Assembly (NCBI GenBank): GCA_002492525.1
Contig: DKZA01000009.1
Coordinates: forward strand, 1-39,581
Reading direction: 5' to 3'
Length of the DNA: 39,581 nucleotides
Source of the DNA: Lachnospiraceae bacterium UBA7086
GTDB lineage: Bacteria; Bacillota; Clostridia; Lachnospirales; Lachnospiraceae
Both the position numbers and the translations under genes were made by a program. Of this stretch, positions 8,483 through 16,605 are shown in pieces; positions within the stretch are counted from its first letter, which is position 1, and each line of letters begins with the position of its first letter. Below the pieces are notes generated by a model. That model worked only from the letters and a program-made list of their open reading frames with translations. It did not search any database and was not told the origin of the DNA.

Positions 8483-9325
8483 TCATCTCTTTTCCAGTCC
8501 CTCATATGCCTCTTCCAAAAACTCTTCTAACTCTTCAGCTTCACCGCAAATCACATAGGCTGTTCCTTCCTCCGTCTCCACATACGCGGCCCACTCTTCT
8601 TCCTCCTGCATCACCCGGAAGGTCAGTCCCTCATAAACGATATCCTCGGCATCCGGATTATCATAGAAGTCCGGTTTTTCATCCACTGCCTCTATCTTCA
8701 CCCTGCCGCTATGCGGATTCCGAAATTTCCCGGCCGCTTTTTCCGTAGCCTCTTCCTTTATCATTCCACCCCGGGTATCTTCCTGCGCATAGTCTGCCGC
8801 AGGCGCTTCTGACATCGCTTTGCCGGTGTCCTCCATTACTTCCGCCTCCGCTTGCGCCATACCGTCTGTAGGTTCCTGTGTCATACTGTCCGCCTCTTTG
8901 CCGTTCATTTCTTCCACGGCGCCCGCCGCCGGCGCATCGCTGTCTGACGCTTCCGTAATCTCCTCTGCACATGCCGCATCCTCAGCTGCAGGCGCTTCCG
9001 CAGCCTCCATAGCGCCGTCAGCCGCAGGCCCATTTCCTGTATACCCGCCGGGCAGAATTCCCTTCATAGCCATTGATACAGACAATAATATCACCACTGC
9101 TGCCGCAACCGTCAGCGGGTAAGTCCATTTCCGGACAGAATGTTTCTTATTATAATGATAGGATACGTAATCCTCATAAGACACCTGCGGTACAGATACC
9201 GGAATCTGACTGCCCTGTTCTCTACTTATACGCTCTTCTTCCTGCCGGACTGCCGCCTTTGTCTTTGCAATCAACGCTGCGGGGGCGTGTATCTGTGCAG
9301 TTTCTTTTTGATATTGATTCATCAT
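8483..9325 (-). CDS. single-pass anti-sigma factor with acidic external linker
   Basis: 280 residues following the sigma gene by 74 bases. The N-terminal 66 residues are the cytoplasmic part expected to bind sigma, although no HCC zinc motif of the ZAS type is present. One membrane helix lies at about 67-87. The external part is a long Ala/Glu/Asp-rich, Pro-dotted linker (about 95-200) and a small globular C-terminal domain (about 205-280). Gene order and topology make the anti-sigma role likely; the sequence gives no named domain. The linker is similar in style to that of the vWA lipoprotein at 192-2030, whose promoter matches this operon's. Confidence 0.75.
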   Translation of the reverse strand: MMNQYQKETAQIHAPAALIAKTKAAVRQEEERISREQGSQIPVSVPQVSYEDYVSYHYNKKHSVRKWTYPLTVAAAVVILLSVSMAMKGILPGGYTGNGPAADGAMEAAEAPAAEDAACAEEITEASDSDAPAAGAVEEMNGKEADSMTQEPTDGMAQAEAEVMEDTGKAMSEAPAADYAQEDTRGGMIKEEATEKAAGKFRNPHSGRVKIEAVDEKPDFYDNPDAEDIVYEGLTFRVMQEEEEWAAYVETEEGTAYVICGEAEELEEFLEEAYEGLEKR

Positions 9326-9399
9326 GATTTATGATTCCTCTTTCTGTTTCCAATTCCTATAATCCATGCCGAATTATTTGTTCGTCTGTTTTAAATCTC

Positions 9400-9888
9400 T
9401 CACGTTCCATCCAGCAAGCCCTTTAACATCTCTCTTGCCCGATGCAGCTGCGATTTGACAGTACTCTCTTTCTGTTGCGTAAACTGTGCAATCTCTTGTA
9501 TGGGAAGTTCCTCAAAATAGAACAAATGCACCACCATTCGATATTTGGGCGGCAGTTTCGCTACCGCCTGTCTGACCGGATGTTCTCCCGGCGGCTCATA
9601 GGCTTCGGCACCGCGAAACTGTTCCGTATCCTCGATGTAATCTACATTCTTATTCCAATATTGGTCATAATGCTTCCTGGCGCAGTTAATTGTCACCCGA
9701 ATCAGCCATGCTTTCACATGTTCCCAGGAAGTAAGTTCTTCAATATGACTGACCAGCCGGACAAACACCTCCTGAAAGAGATCATCTGCATCAGTTCTGT
9801 TCTTCATCTGTGACAATGCCAGCCGGTACACCATGTCGGCGTATCTGTCCACCGCATTTTCCGTCGTTATCTGTTCCTCTTTTGTCAT
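9400..9888 (-). CDS. ECF RNA polymerase sigma factor
   Basis: 162 residues, the normal length for group 4 sigma-70 factors. Region 2 has DADDLFQEVFVRL and the WLIRVTINCARKH segment. Region 4 has LPPKYRMVVHLFYFEELPIQEIAQ and the recognition helix KESTVKSQLHRARE. It heads an operon with the anti-sigma factor, the DUF1232 protein, the 635-residue protein and the CxxC miniprotein. The promoter at 9919-9949 is of ECF type, so positive autoregulation is likely. The same element precedes the vWA lipoprotein gene. Confidence 0.93.
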   Translation of the reverse strand: MTKEEQITTENAVDRYADMVYRLALSQMKNRTDADDLFQEVFVRLVSHIEELTSWEHVKAWLIRVTINCARKHYDQYWNKNVDYIEDTEQFRGAEAYEPPGEHPVRQAVAKLPPKYRMVVHLFYFEELPIQEIAQFTQQKESTVKSQLHRAREMLKGLLDGT

Positions 9889-9918
9889 ACAAATCCACCA
9901 TATCAGAGTACTCTACCC

Positions 9919-9949
9919 TTAATACCTTTCAGCTTTATAAAAGGTTGCA
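9919..9949 (-). promoter_or_regulatory. ECF-type autoregulatory promoter of the sigma operon
   Basis: On the minus strand it reads TGCAACCTTTT, six variable bases, CTGAAAGGTATTAA, with GCAACC and GGTATT separated by 16 bases. It lies about 30 bases before the sigma ATG and begins just after the stop of the preceding gene. Only the central six bases differ from the element at 2091-2121. Confidence 0.75.
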
Positions 9950-9952
9950 TGT

Positions 9953-10306
9953 TTATATAAAATGCTTTCCCTGGCCATCCCGTCTTTCCACCAATTTGTC
10001 ATACTGAACATACATTTTCTGCACTTCGTTTTCCAGAATATAATAGTGCCGGATATAGGGCACCAACAGTACCAGCAGGGCGATTGCCAGAAGTCCTACT
10101 CCCGGCGTAAACGACGTCACACACAATCCGATAACGACTACTTCCAGGATCGCAAACGTGACAGTCACGATCAGATGTATCAGCCTCTCATGCTGAAAGA
10201 ACGAAACCTGAATCAGATGCTCCCTGATCACTGCCGCCCAATCCGCATTTGTCTGCTGTAACAATTCATCAATATACTTTCTGTAATTTAAAATACGTTT
10301 CTCCAT
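9953..10306 (-). CDS. small two-helix membrane protein
   Basis: 117 residues. The ATG at 10306 is preferred because GGGGA lies 6 bases upstream. Two adjacent hydrophobic helices (about 46-66 and 68-86) are flanked by a charged N-terminal helix and a charged C-terminal helix ending in RRDGQGKHFI. This topology, with both ends probably cytoplasmic, occurs in several small unassigned families. It follows threonine aldolase by 44 bases, so the two are likely co-transcribed. Function unknown. Confidence 0.6.
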   Translation of the reverse strand: MEKRILNYRKYIDELLQQTNADWAAVIREHLIQVSFFQHERLIHLIVTVTFAILEVVVIGLCVTSFTPGVGLLAIALLVLLVPYIRHYYILENEVQKMYVQYDKLVERRDGQGKHFI

Positions 10307-10350
10307 CTTTTTCCCCATTTCCGCGCTGCTTTTTACACATAAATACATTC

Positions 10351-11394
10351 TTACATCTGACGTAAGTTCTCAAGTATTTCCCCCAGTCTGATAATCTCCT
10401 CCGGCCTTGTGGCAAAACTCGTGGCAAAGCGCACCACTGTATGGCTCTCATCATAGGGCTCCCAGATATCAAACCGTACTTCCTTTTGCAATTGCTGCAT
10501 CTCCTTATTATCCAAAATGATAAACTGCTGGTTCGTAGGGGAATCCAGATAGAAACGATACCCTTTCTTTCGGAATACTTCTTTCAGCTCTTCTGCCATC
10601 TCAATGGCCTGTCTGCTGATCTGGCAGTACAGATCATCCGTAAAAAGCGTATCAAACTGAATCCCCAGCAGACGCCCCTTCGCCAAAAGCCCGCCTTTTT
10701 GTTTCACCATGGTCATAAAATGAGCCGGCATATTCTGTTTCGTAAAGACCACTGCCTCCCCGCACAAAGCTCCCACCTTCGTGCCGCCGATGTAAAAAAC
10801 ATCACAGTACCTGGCAATCATGGGAAGCGTGACGTCCGTATTCTGACTCATCAGACCATATCCCAGTCTGGCTCCGTCCAGATAAAGCGGGATTTTGTAG
10901 TCCCTGCACACTTTAGACAACGCCTCAAACTCCGCTTTGGTATACAAGGTGCCATACTCTGTGGGATGAGAAATATAGACCATACCCGGAAAAACCATAT
11001 GATCATAGCTGTTGTCTTCCCAAAAACGTTTTAAATACTGCTCCAGCTCTTTGGCATCCATCTTCCCTTCATAGCCGGGAATCTCTAATACTTTGTGCCC
11101 GCTATGCTCAATGGCTCCCGCCTCGTGCACACTGACATGACCTGTAGCGGCCGCCACCACTCCTTCGTAAGGTTTCAGCATGGTGCTGATCACTGTCATA
11201 TTGGTCTGGGTGCCCCCTGTCAGAAAGAAGATCTCCGCCCTTTCGCAGTCACAGGCTTTCCTGATTTTCTCTTTGGCGCTCTCGCAATAACAGTCATTAC
11301 CGTATCCGGATAATGCCTCGTCATTGGTCTCCACCAATCGCTCCAGGATTTTCTTATGAGCTCCCTTAATATAATCGCTTTCAAATGATAACAT
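10351..11394 (-). CDS. threonine aldolase family PLP enzyme
   Basis: 347 residues, matching the low-specificity L-threonine aldolase family, which cleaves threonine or allo-threonine to glycine and acetaldehyde. The PLP Lys is K206 in YIGGTKVGA. The cofactor-ring Asp is in DGARLGYG (173-180). The substrate-side segments TGGTQTN and HVSVHEAGAIEHSGHK are present. The start has GGGGG 6 bases upstream. It is cytoplasmic, with no signal peptide. The two-helix membrane protein follows directly. Related beta-eliminating enzymes of the same fold cannot be excluded from sequence alone. Confidence 0.9.
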   Translation of the reverse strand: MLSFESDYIKGAHKKILERLVETNDEALSGYGNDCYCESAKEKIRKACDCERAEIFFLTGGTQTNMTVISTMLKPYEGVVAAATGHVSVHEAGAIEHSGHKVLEIPGYEGKMDAKELEQYLKRFWEDNSYDHMVFPGMVYISHPTEYGTLYTKAEFEALSKVCRDYKIPLYLDGARLGYGLMSQNTDVTLPMIARYCDVFYIGGTKVGALCGEAVVFTKQNMPAHFMTMVKQKGGLLAKGRLLGIQFDTLFTDDLYCQISRQAIEMAEELKEVFRKKGYRFYLDSPTNQQFIILDNKEMQQLQKEVRFDIWEPYDESHTVVRFATSFATRPEEIIRLGEILENLRQM

Positions 11395-11454
11395 CCTGAT
11401 CCCCCTGTTATTTTACTTTGTCCTTTATCAATTATATAATTATTTTGGCTTGGT

Positions 11455-11482
11455 GTCACCGTCTTATCTTTCCATTCGTATA
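11455..11482 (+). promoter_or_regulatory. ECF-type promoter of the second sigma gene
   Basis: GTCACC at 11455-11460, a 16-base spacer and CGTATA at 11477-11482, 42 bases before the sigma ATG. The architecture fits ECF promoters of the -35 AAC/CACC and -10 CGTA type. It differs from the GCAACC/GGTATT pair of the first sigma operon, so the two sigma factors probably do not cross-talk. Confidence 0.6.
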
Positions 11483-11524
11483 TAAGATAAGAGGTCTCTA
11501 ATACGAAAGAAAGGAAACCAACGT

Positions 11525-12091
11525 ATGTGTAAAAATGAAACGGATGTAAAGCGCATCCTGCAGGTCCATGGCAACGCACTCTACAGAAGCGCCTGGCTGC
11601 TGCTCGGCAACCCCCATGATGTGCAGGACATTCTACAGGAAGTACTGCTCCGCTATCTGGAGAAATCACCGGCTTTTGGGTCCGTTGAACACGAAAAAGC
11701 CTGGCTGATGCGTGTTACAGCAAACTGCTGCAAAGATTATCTTCGTTTCCAAAAAAGGCATCTATACACAGATTTAGAATCTCTGAAAGAGTGTCTGCCC
11801 TGTCCGGAACAAAGAGAACATCTGGAAGAGCTCTACGCCCTGCCTGCCCGATATAAGACTGTATTAATCCTGTATTATTTTGAAGGCTATTCTGTCACAG
11901 AAATTGCACAGATTATAAAAATATCAAAAAGTGCCGTCAAAAAACGGCTTCAGCGGGGGCGGGAAACGCTAAAGCTTGCTATAACCGACCCACAAATAAA
12001 TGCCGGCCCACAAACAGACTTTACAGCCAAAGACCTGCAACATCCCATCACAAAATTAACCAAGATAAAAAAGGAGAGTTATAGCTCATGA
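11525..12091 (+). CDS. ECF RNA polymerase sigma factor (second system)
   Basis: 188 residues. Region 2 includes NPHDVQDILQEVLLRYLE and WLMRVTANCCKDYLRF. Region 4 includes LPARYKTVLILYYFEGYSVTEIAQ and KISKSAVKKRLQRGRE. A roughly 30-residue unstructured tail follows. The ATG has AAAGGA about 10 bases upstream. The gene ends in an ATGA overlap with the anti-sigma gene, showing translational coupling. Autoregulation through the promoter at 11455-11482 is likely. Sigma and anti-sigma form a complete two-gene unit, divergent from the threonine aldolase gene. Confidence 0.93.
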   Translation: MCKNETDVKRILQVHGNALYRSAWLLLGNPHDVQDILQEVLLRYLEKSPAFGSVEHEKAWLMRVTANCCKDYLRFQKRHLYTDLESLKECLPCPEQREHLEELYALPARYKTVLILYYFEGYSVTEIAQIIKISKSAVKKRLQRGRETLKLAITDPQINAGPQTDFTAKDLQHPITKLTKIKKESYSS

Positions 12092-12609
12092 ATAAAAACG
12101 ATATGATAGAAATAAAAAATGCAATCACAATGCCTCCGGAACTGGCTGACACTTTATTACACAACTGTACCGCCGCACAGATAAAACGCCTTCCCTACAC
12201 ACGCTATTCCCGGCTTGCAGCGTCCCTGATTGCCGCTTTTGCGGTGCTGCTCGCCGGTTCTACTTCTTACGCCGCTTATAATGTCTATCAGGAAAAGAAT
12301 CTGGCTGTCTTTATGGATGCCTCCCTTTCTCAGGCGGAAATCGACCAGATTGGCCAGGAACTTATACAGATTCCCGGAATAGCTTCCTGCCATTTCGTAA
12401 GCGGTGATGAAGCCTGGATGGAGTTTTGTACGAAATACCTGGATGGTACGGATGGTATTGCAGACGCCTTTACCGACAATCCTCTGAAAAATTCTTTTAA
12501 TTATCGTCTGAGTGTACAATTAAACGCCGACACCCAGGCCGTCCGTAATGAAATCAGCCGTATAAACGGCGTGCGGCTGGTACAAGATCTTGGGGAACTG
12601 AAAGATTAA
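12088..12609 (+). CDS. anti-sigma factor with FtsX-like extracellular domain
   Basis: 173 residues. The N-terminal 40 residues would bind the sigma factor, a single membrane helix lies at about 42-62, and residues about 70-172 face outside. This outer part matches the FtsX extracellular domain pattern: AVFMDASLSQAEIDQIGQEL, IPGIASCHFVSGDEAWMEF and NPLKNSFNYRLSVQL. In FtsX, that domain docks and activates peptidoglycan hydrolases. Here it replaces the usual sensor and there is no FtsX transporter part. The ATG overlaps the sigma stop (ATGA) and has GGAGAG about 9 bases upstream. The domain match is by eye but follows the whole motif order. Sensing the state of division-linked hydrolases is inference. 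Confidence 0.8.
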   Translation: MNKNDMIEIKNAITMPPELADTLLHNCTAAQIKRLPYTRYSRLAASLIAAFAVLLAGSTSYAAYNVYQEKNLAVFMDASLSQAEIDQIGQELIQIPGIASCHFVSGDEAWMEFCTKYLDGTDGIADAFTDNPLKNSFNYRLSVQLNADTQAVRNEISRINGVRLVQDLGELKD

Positions 12610-12643
12610 GCAGACCCGATTACAAAATCCTCTTTACAGACAT

Positions 12644-12672
12644 CAATGGGAGCGCTTTCAGCACTCCCATTG
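12644..12672. terminator. hairpin between converging genes
   Basis: Nine-base arms CAATGGGAG / CTCCCATTG around an 11-base loop, between the end of the anti-sigma gene (plus) and the end of the alkyltransferase gene (minus). It overlaps that gene's last codons. The T-tract is weak in both directions, so termination is probable but not certain. Confidence 0.5.
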
Positions 12673-12960
12673 GTGTTTCCGCATATCCACACAGCCATTT
12701 TCTTTAAAAGTTACGCCTTCTTGTAACAGCAGGTCCCGCTGCGCTGCCCAGTGCGGCGCCAGTCGGCCCGCGTGATTGACAACTCTGTGGCAGGGATAGC
12801 TTCCATAATATTCCGCACGGCTTAAAATCTTCCCTACCAGTCTCGCGTTTTTCTCTCTGCCTACTAATCTGGCAATCTGACCATAAGAGGCAACCTTTCC
12901 TATGGGAATCTCCTCCACCACCGAAAGGACTTCATAGGCCAGACCCTCACAAAACTGCAT
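12658..12960 (-). CDS. MGMT-family O6-alkylguanine-DNA alkyltransferase domain protein
   Basis: 100 residues, corresponding only to the DNA-binding/catalytic domain of O6-alkylguanine transferases. The acceptor Cys is kept at 57 in YPCHRVVN, unlike alkyltransferase-like (ATL) proteins, which have Trp there. The helix-turn-helix SYGQIARLVG is present. Direct alkyl transfer from damaged guanine to Cys57 is the expected reaction. The usual N-terminal ribonuclease-H-like domain is absent, as in other short family members. The ATG has GAGGG 8 bases upstream and overlaps the end of the upstream transglutaminase-like gene by 14 bases. Confidence 0.85.
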   Translation of the reverse strand: MQFCEGLAYEVLSVVEEIPIGKVASYGQIARLVGREKNARLVGKILSRAEYYGSYPCHRVVNHAGRLAPHWAAQRDLLLQEGVTFKENGCVDMRKHQWEC

Positions 12961-14179
12961 ATCTTTGTCCCTCGCATTTCGGCAGGTTTATTGACAAATC
13001 TCTTCTGACATGTGTATCCTCATATTCCTGGTCTGTCTTGTTAAAATAATCGTACTCTCCGCCCGGGGTGTCATCCCAGGTCACATCTACGTTATAATAA
13101 CCGTCATCCAGCGCAACGATGTTCCAGGCATGATCCTCCCCCGCAAAACCGGTGCAATAATAACAGGGGATTCCCATTCTCTGCATAAGATACTGATAAG
13201 CTCTGGCATAACCGGCACACACACTCTTTCCTTCCACCAGGGCACTGTAGGCGCTCTGGTTCATGTCTGCGCCTTTATCGTATTCAATCTTTTCAATCAG
13301 GAGATCATGTATCCGTCTCTCTTTCTCATAATCACCCAGATTCTGCACCTGCGTCAGCAAAGTATTTACCGTATTATAAAATTTGGAAGAAGTTTCCGGA
13401 AACTCTTCCTGGGAGATATTAAACTCCAGCTCCAATTCCGCACAAATCTTATTCTTATCATACTTACATACAAAAGCCGTGTTGAGCCAGAACAATTCAG
13501 GATGATCGTTATAGACTGCCATGATCACATTCCTGATTTCTGACACCGGTACTGCCTCTACCGGCACAAAAGCACCGTTAAACGCATTGGCATTGGCAAA
13601 AATCTGCCGGTACAGATGCTGCCCCTTGGCATCTAACATGGCATAATAAGGATAGAAGATCGGATCAAAGGTATATCCGTCCCCCAAATCCCCGAATCCT
13701 AAGTCACTGGTGTACTCTCCGCCCTCTGCATCAGGCAATTCTTCGGATTTTTCTGTAATAGGCTGGTATCCCGATTTACCGCTGACCGCCTCCGGTACCT
13801 GCACATTGGATTCCGACGGAGCCTCATAACCGTTTGCGCCTCTGACTGTGGTTTCCGGCGAATCAATATCTGCCGTTGTTTCCTGCCATTCCCTGTCTCT
13901 CGGAGCCTCCTGCAAATCTCCGGCTTCCGGTTCTTCCATCTGTACCGGATCTGTTTCTTCTGACTGCATCGGTTCTGTATCTTCCGGCGCTTCTTCGGGT
14001 GATACGATACCCTCTTCGGATTCTTGAATGTCCTCCACCTGTCCGGCCGATTCTTTCCCCGAAACCAGGCCCGCCAGTTTCTTGGTAATATTCGGATTAA
14101 GAGCACATAGCAGGATTAAGAAGCACATAAGTGCCGTCAGGACTGCAATGGCCGCTAAAATCTTCTTCAGTATCTTCAT
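12947..14179 (-). CDS. membrane-anchored transglutaminase-like protein
   Basis: 410 residues. An N-terminal membrane helix (about 7-27) anchors the protein. Residues about 45-150 are a Glu/Pro-rich disordered linker. A folded domain begins near 170. The catalytic triad of the transglutaminase/protease-like superfamily is intact: C321 in SVCAGYA, H350 in EDHAWN and D365 in VDVTWDD. In this superfamily such proteins are thought to act as peptidases or cross-linkers at the cell surface; the substrate is unknown. The ATG lies two bases after the stop of the GH13 gene, with GAGGG 7 bases upstream, so the genes are co-transcribed. Confidence 0.88.
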   Translation of the reverse strand: MKILKKILAAIAVLTALMCFLILLCALNPNITKKLAGLVSGKESAGQVEDIQESEEGIVSPEEAPEDTEPMQSEETDPVQMEEPEAGDLQEAPRDREWQETTADIDSPETTVRGANGYEAPSESNVQVPEAVSGKSGYQPITEKSEELPDAEGGEYTSDLGFGDLGDGYTFDPIFYPYYAMLDAKGQHLYRQIFANANAFNGAFVPVEAVPVSEIRNVIMAVYNDHPELFWLNTAFVCKYDKNKICAELELEFNISQEEFPETSSKFYNTVNTLLTQVQNLGDYEKERRIHDLLIEKIEYDKGADMNQSAYSALVEGKSVCAGYARAYQYLMQRMGIPCYYCTGFAGEDHAWNIVALDDGYYNVDVTWDDTPGGEYDYFNKTDQEYEDTHVRRDLSINLPKCEGQRYAVL

Positions 14180-14181
14180 GT

Positions 14182-16314
14182 TCAGCCCTCAAACTGCACA
14201 AAATTCCTGCCCACCGGATCCTCATATCTGAGAATGACTGCTGATGTTGCCGGAAGGGTTATATGAATTTTGCCTGCAGTTACCGGATACTCCCTGGGTT
14301 CCATCGTATATCCCTCGGCCGTAGTCAAAAGAAGCTGCGTGACCGTACACTCCTTAGGAATATCTAAATACCATACGGAAAACTCCCTGGTAATCTCCTG
14401 CTCATTATTATTTACCACGATCACAGACTTCCCTGTCTTATTAAATCTGCCGTAGGCTATCATATTATAATCAGCATCTATATATTTCAAGGAGCCCGTC
14501 AGAAACTCTTTATAGGATTTATGAATCCTGATAATATCTCTGTGGAAAGAAATCAACTCCTGATCCTCATGTCCCCAGGGATATGTCCTTCTGTTATCCG
14601 GATCGGTAAATCCGCAGACACCCGCCTCATCACCATAATAAATAGTCGGCGCACCAGGCCAAGTCATCTGGATAACCACAGCCTCCCGCATCACTGCCTT
14701 GTTGACGCCCTCATTTGCCGCCTGAGCACCCAGCGTATTCGTTCTGCCTACTTTATGATTGGTTCTGGTAAGAAACCGGGAATGATCATGGTTTGACAGT
14801 TCGTTCATCGCCACCAGAAGAGAGGGCATCGTAAAATTCGCGCTGTGATGTCTCATGGCTCCCCAAAAACTGTCTGCATTGCCCCGCATATCTTCCCGGT
14901 AATCGTCACTGTGTTTCTGCATACCTGTCAAAAACCATGTTACCGGTTCCATAAAGGCATCATAATTCATGACCGTATCCCACTCTTTGCCCTGCAGCCA
15001 ATCCCTCGGATTACCATAGTGTTCTGCCAGAATGATCGCATTGGGATTCGCCATCTTAACCGCCCGGCGAAATTCCTGCCAGAAATAATGATTGAATTCC
15101 GAACTGTGTCCTAAATCCGCAGCTACATCCAACCGCCAGCCGTCCACATTATACGGCGGAGAAACCCATTTCCTTCCAATATATAATATATAATCCAACA
15201 ATTGTCTGGAATTTTCATAATTCAACTTGGGTAAAGTGTCATGACCCCACCAGCCATCATAAGAACCATTATAAGGAAATCGGTTCTCATCAAAAAACTG
15301 GAAAAAACTATGGTACGGACTATCCTTTGTAATATAAGCGCCCTTCTCATAGCCCGGAGCATTTTCATATATCCGTTCTCTGTCCAGCCATTTATTAAAA
15401 GACCCACAGTGATTAAACACACCGTCAAGAATCACTTTCATACCTCTTCTGTGTGCTTCTTTCACTACCTCGGCAAAAAGCTCATTGCTGGCCTCCAGAT
15501 TATCTTTGTTGGAGATCCGGTCAATGTATCTTGTGGCAAAACGGTTTTCATTCTGGCCTGGTTCGAGAAGATTGCCTTCATCATGTACTATCCGGCCAAA
15601 ATGAGGGTCAATATAATCATAATCCTGAATATCATATTTATGATTGGAGGGAGACACAAACAGCGGATTAAAGTAAATCACATCCACCCCAAGATCCTGC
15701 AAATAATCCATCTTATCCAGTACACCCTGTAAGTCTCCGCCATAAAACTCCCGCACACCCATAGCGGCAGGATACTTATCCCAATCTTCCACCCGCACAG
15801 ACTTATCCCCAATATACTGATATTCATTGGTAAGCACATCATTGCCTGGATCGCCGTTACAGAACCGGTCCACATAGATTTGATAAAAGACGGCTCCTTT
15901 AGCCCAGTCCGGCGTCCTGAATCCGGGAATCAACCGAAAATGATAATATTCATTGATATCTTTGGTAACACCCCGTAAGTCATAATAACAGGAAATTTTA
16001 CCCGCATGTACCTCAAAATAATAACTTATCATCTCATCTTCCAACTGGATACTGTGGGCATAATAGTCAAAATACGTACTGGAATCCACTTTTGTCATAA
16101 TGTGTTTTTCAGATTTGTTTACTAAAAACACTTTGTCAATATTGTTCCTGCCGGCGCGAAAATAAATCGTAACTTCTTCATATGCACTGGGTTCCGGAGG
16201 ACATACATAATCTTCCGTCATATCCGAGAACAGGGCTTTTCTGTTAAATACGGGCCTCATACCCGCTAAATACATCTGGTTTTTTTCTGCTTTTTGAAAT
16301 TGATTGATATCCAT
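14182..16314 (-). CDS. GH13 alpha-glucan hydrolase (neopullulanase/cyclomaltodextrinase-like)
   Basis: 710 residues; the ATG at 16314 has AGAGAGG 6 bases upstream and is preferred over one at 16338. Residues about 1-130 form a beta-sandwich of the kind that precedes the barrel in neopullulanase-type enzymes. The (beta/alpha)8 barrel holds the GH13 motifs: DGVFNH (298-302), GWRLDVAAD with nucleophile D396, ILAEHYG with acid/base E431, and NHD with D510. A C-terminal beta domain ends the protein. No signal peptide is present, so it probably acts in the cytoplasm on imported maltodextrin or pullulan fragments. Exact specificity cannot be read from sequence. It heads the operon with the transglutaminase-like and alkyltransferase genes. 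Confidence 0.9.
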   Translation of the reverse strand: MDINQFQKAEKNQMYLAGMRPVFNRKALFSDMTEDYVCPPEPSAYEEVTIYFRAGRNNIDKVFLVNKSEKHIMTKVDSSTYFDYYAHSIQLEDEMISYYFEVHAGKISCYYDLRGVTKDINEYYHFRLIPGFRTPDWAKGAVFYQIYVDRFCNGDPGNDVLTNEYQYIGDKSVRVEDWDKYPAAMGVREFYGGDLQGVLDKMDYLQDLGVDVIYFNPLFVSPSNHKYDIQDYDYIDPHFGRIVHDEGNLLEPGQNENRFATRYIDRISNKDNLEASNELFAEVVKEAHRRGMKVILDGVFNHCGSFNKWLDRERIYENAPGYEKGAYITKDSPYHSFFQFFDENRFPYNGSYDGWWGHDTLPKLNYENSRQLLDYILYIGRKWVSPPYNVDGWRLDVAADLGHSSEFNHYFWQEFRRAVKMANPNAIILAEHYGNPRDWLQGKEWDTVMNYDAFMEPVTWFLTGMQKHSDDYREDMRGNADSFWGAMRHHSANFTMPSLLVAMNELSNHDHSRFLTRTNHKVGRTNTLGAQAANEGVNKAVMREAVVIQMTWPGAPTIYYGDEAGVCGFTDPDNRRTYPWGHEDQELISFHRDIIRIHKSYKEFLTGSLKYIDADYNMIAYGRFNKTGKSVIVVNNNEQEITREFSVWYLDIPKECTVTQLLLTTAEGYTMEPREYPVTAGKIHITLPATSAVILRYEDPVGRNFVQFEG

Positions 16315-16405
16315 ATTCAGCCTCTCTCCAAAAATCATGAAAAAACTTACATAGTTATTTTATACTATATGTTGTGGATATTCAAGTGCAGAGCCCCTAA
16401 ACAGT

Positions 16406-16437
16406 AAAAAAGACAGTTTTGACAAACTGTCTTTTTT
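16406..16437 (-). terminator. intrinsic terminator downstream of ftsH
   Basis: Arms AAAAAGACAGTTT / AAACTGTCTTTTT around a 4-base loop. On the minus strand it lies about 170 bases after the ftsH stop and before the GH13 gene. It is near-symmetrical but only minus-strand transcripts reach it. The bases between it and ftsH (16438-16605) hold no gene I can support. Confidence 0.85.
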
Positions 16438-16605
16438 AGAGAAGGTATTTCTTTCTTATGGGGTATAGCAAAAAACTATATAATGTATTGGGGGGTTACA
16501 AGTAGTATATTAGCATACCCCCTGTCTGTCTACAATACTAAGGATTCACAAATATTACAATTTTTGATACTTGTTTTTGTGTATTTTGCACAATCATTAT
16601 GCTTT

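Noticed and set aside
12658..12960. Alkyltransferase-like (ATL) protein without catalysis
   Set aside because: The motif is PCHRV with the acceptor Cys present, not PWHRV.
12947..14179. Sortase or transpeptidase identity for the Cys/His protein
   Set aside because: The Cys-His-Asp order and the CAGYA and DHAWN motifs fit the transglutaminase fold; no TLxTC sortase motif.
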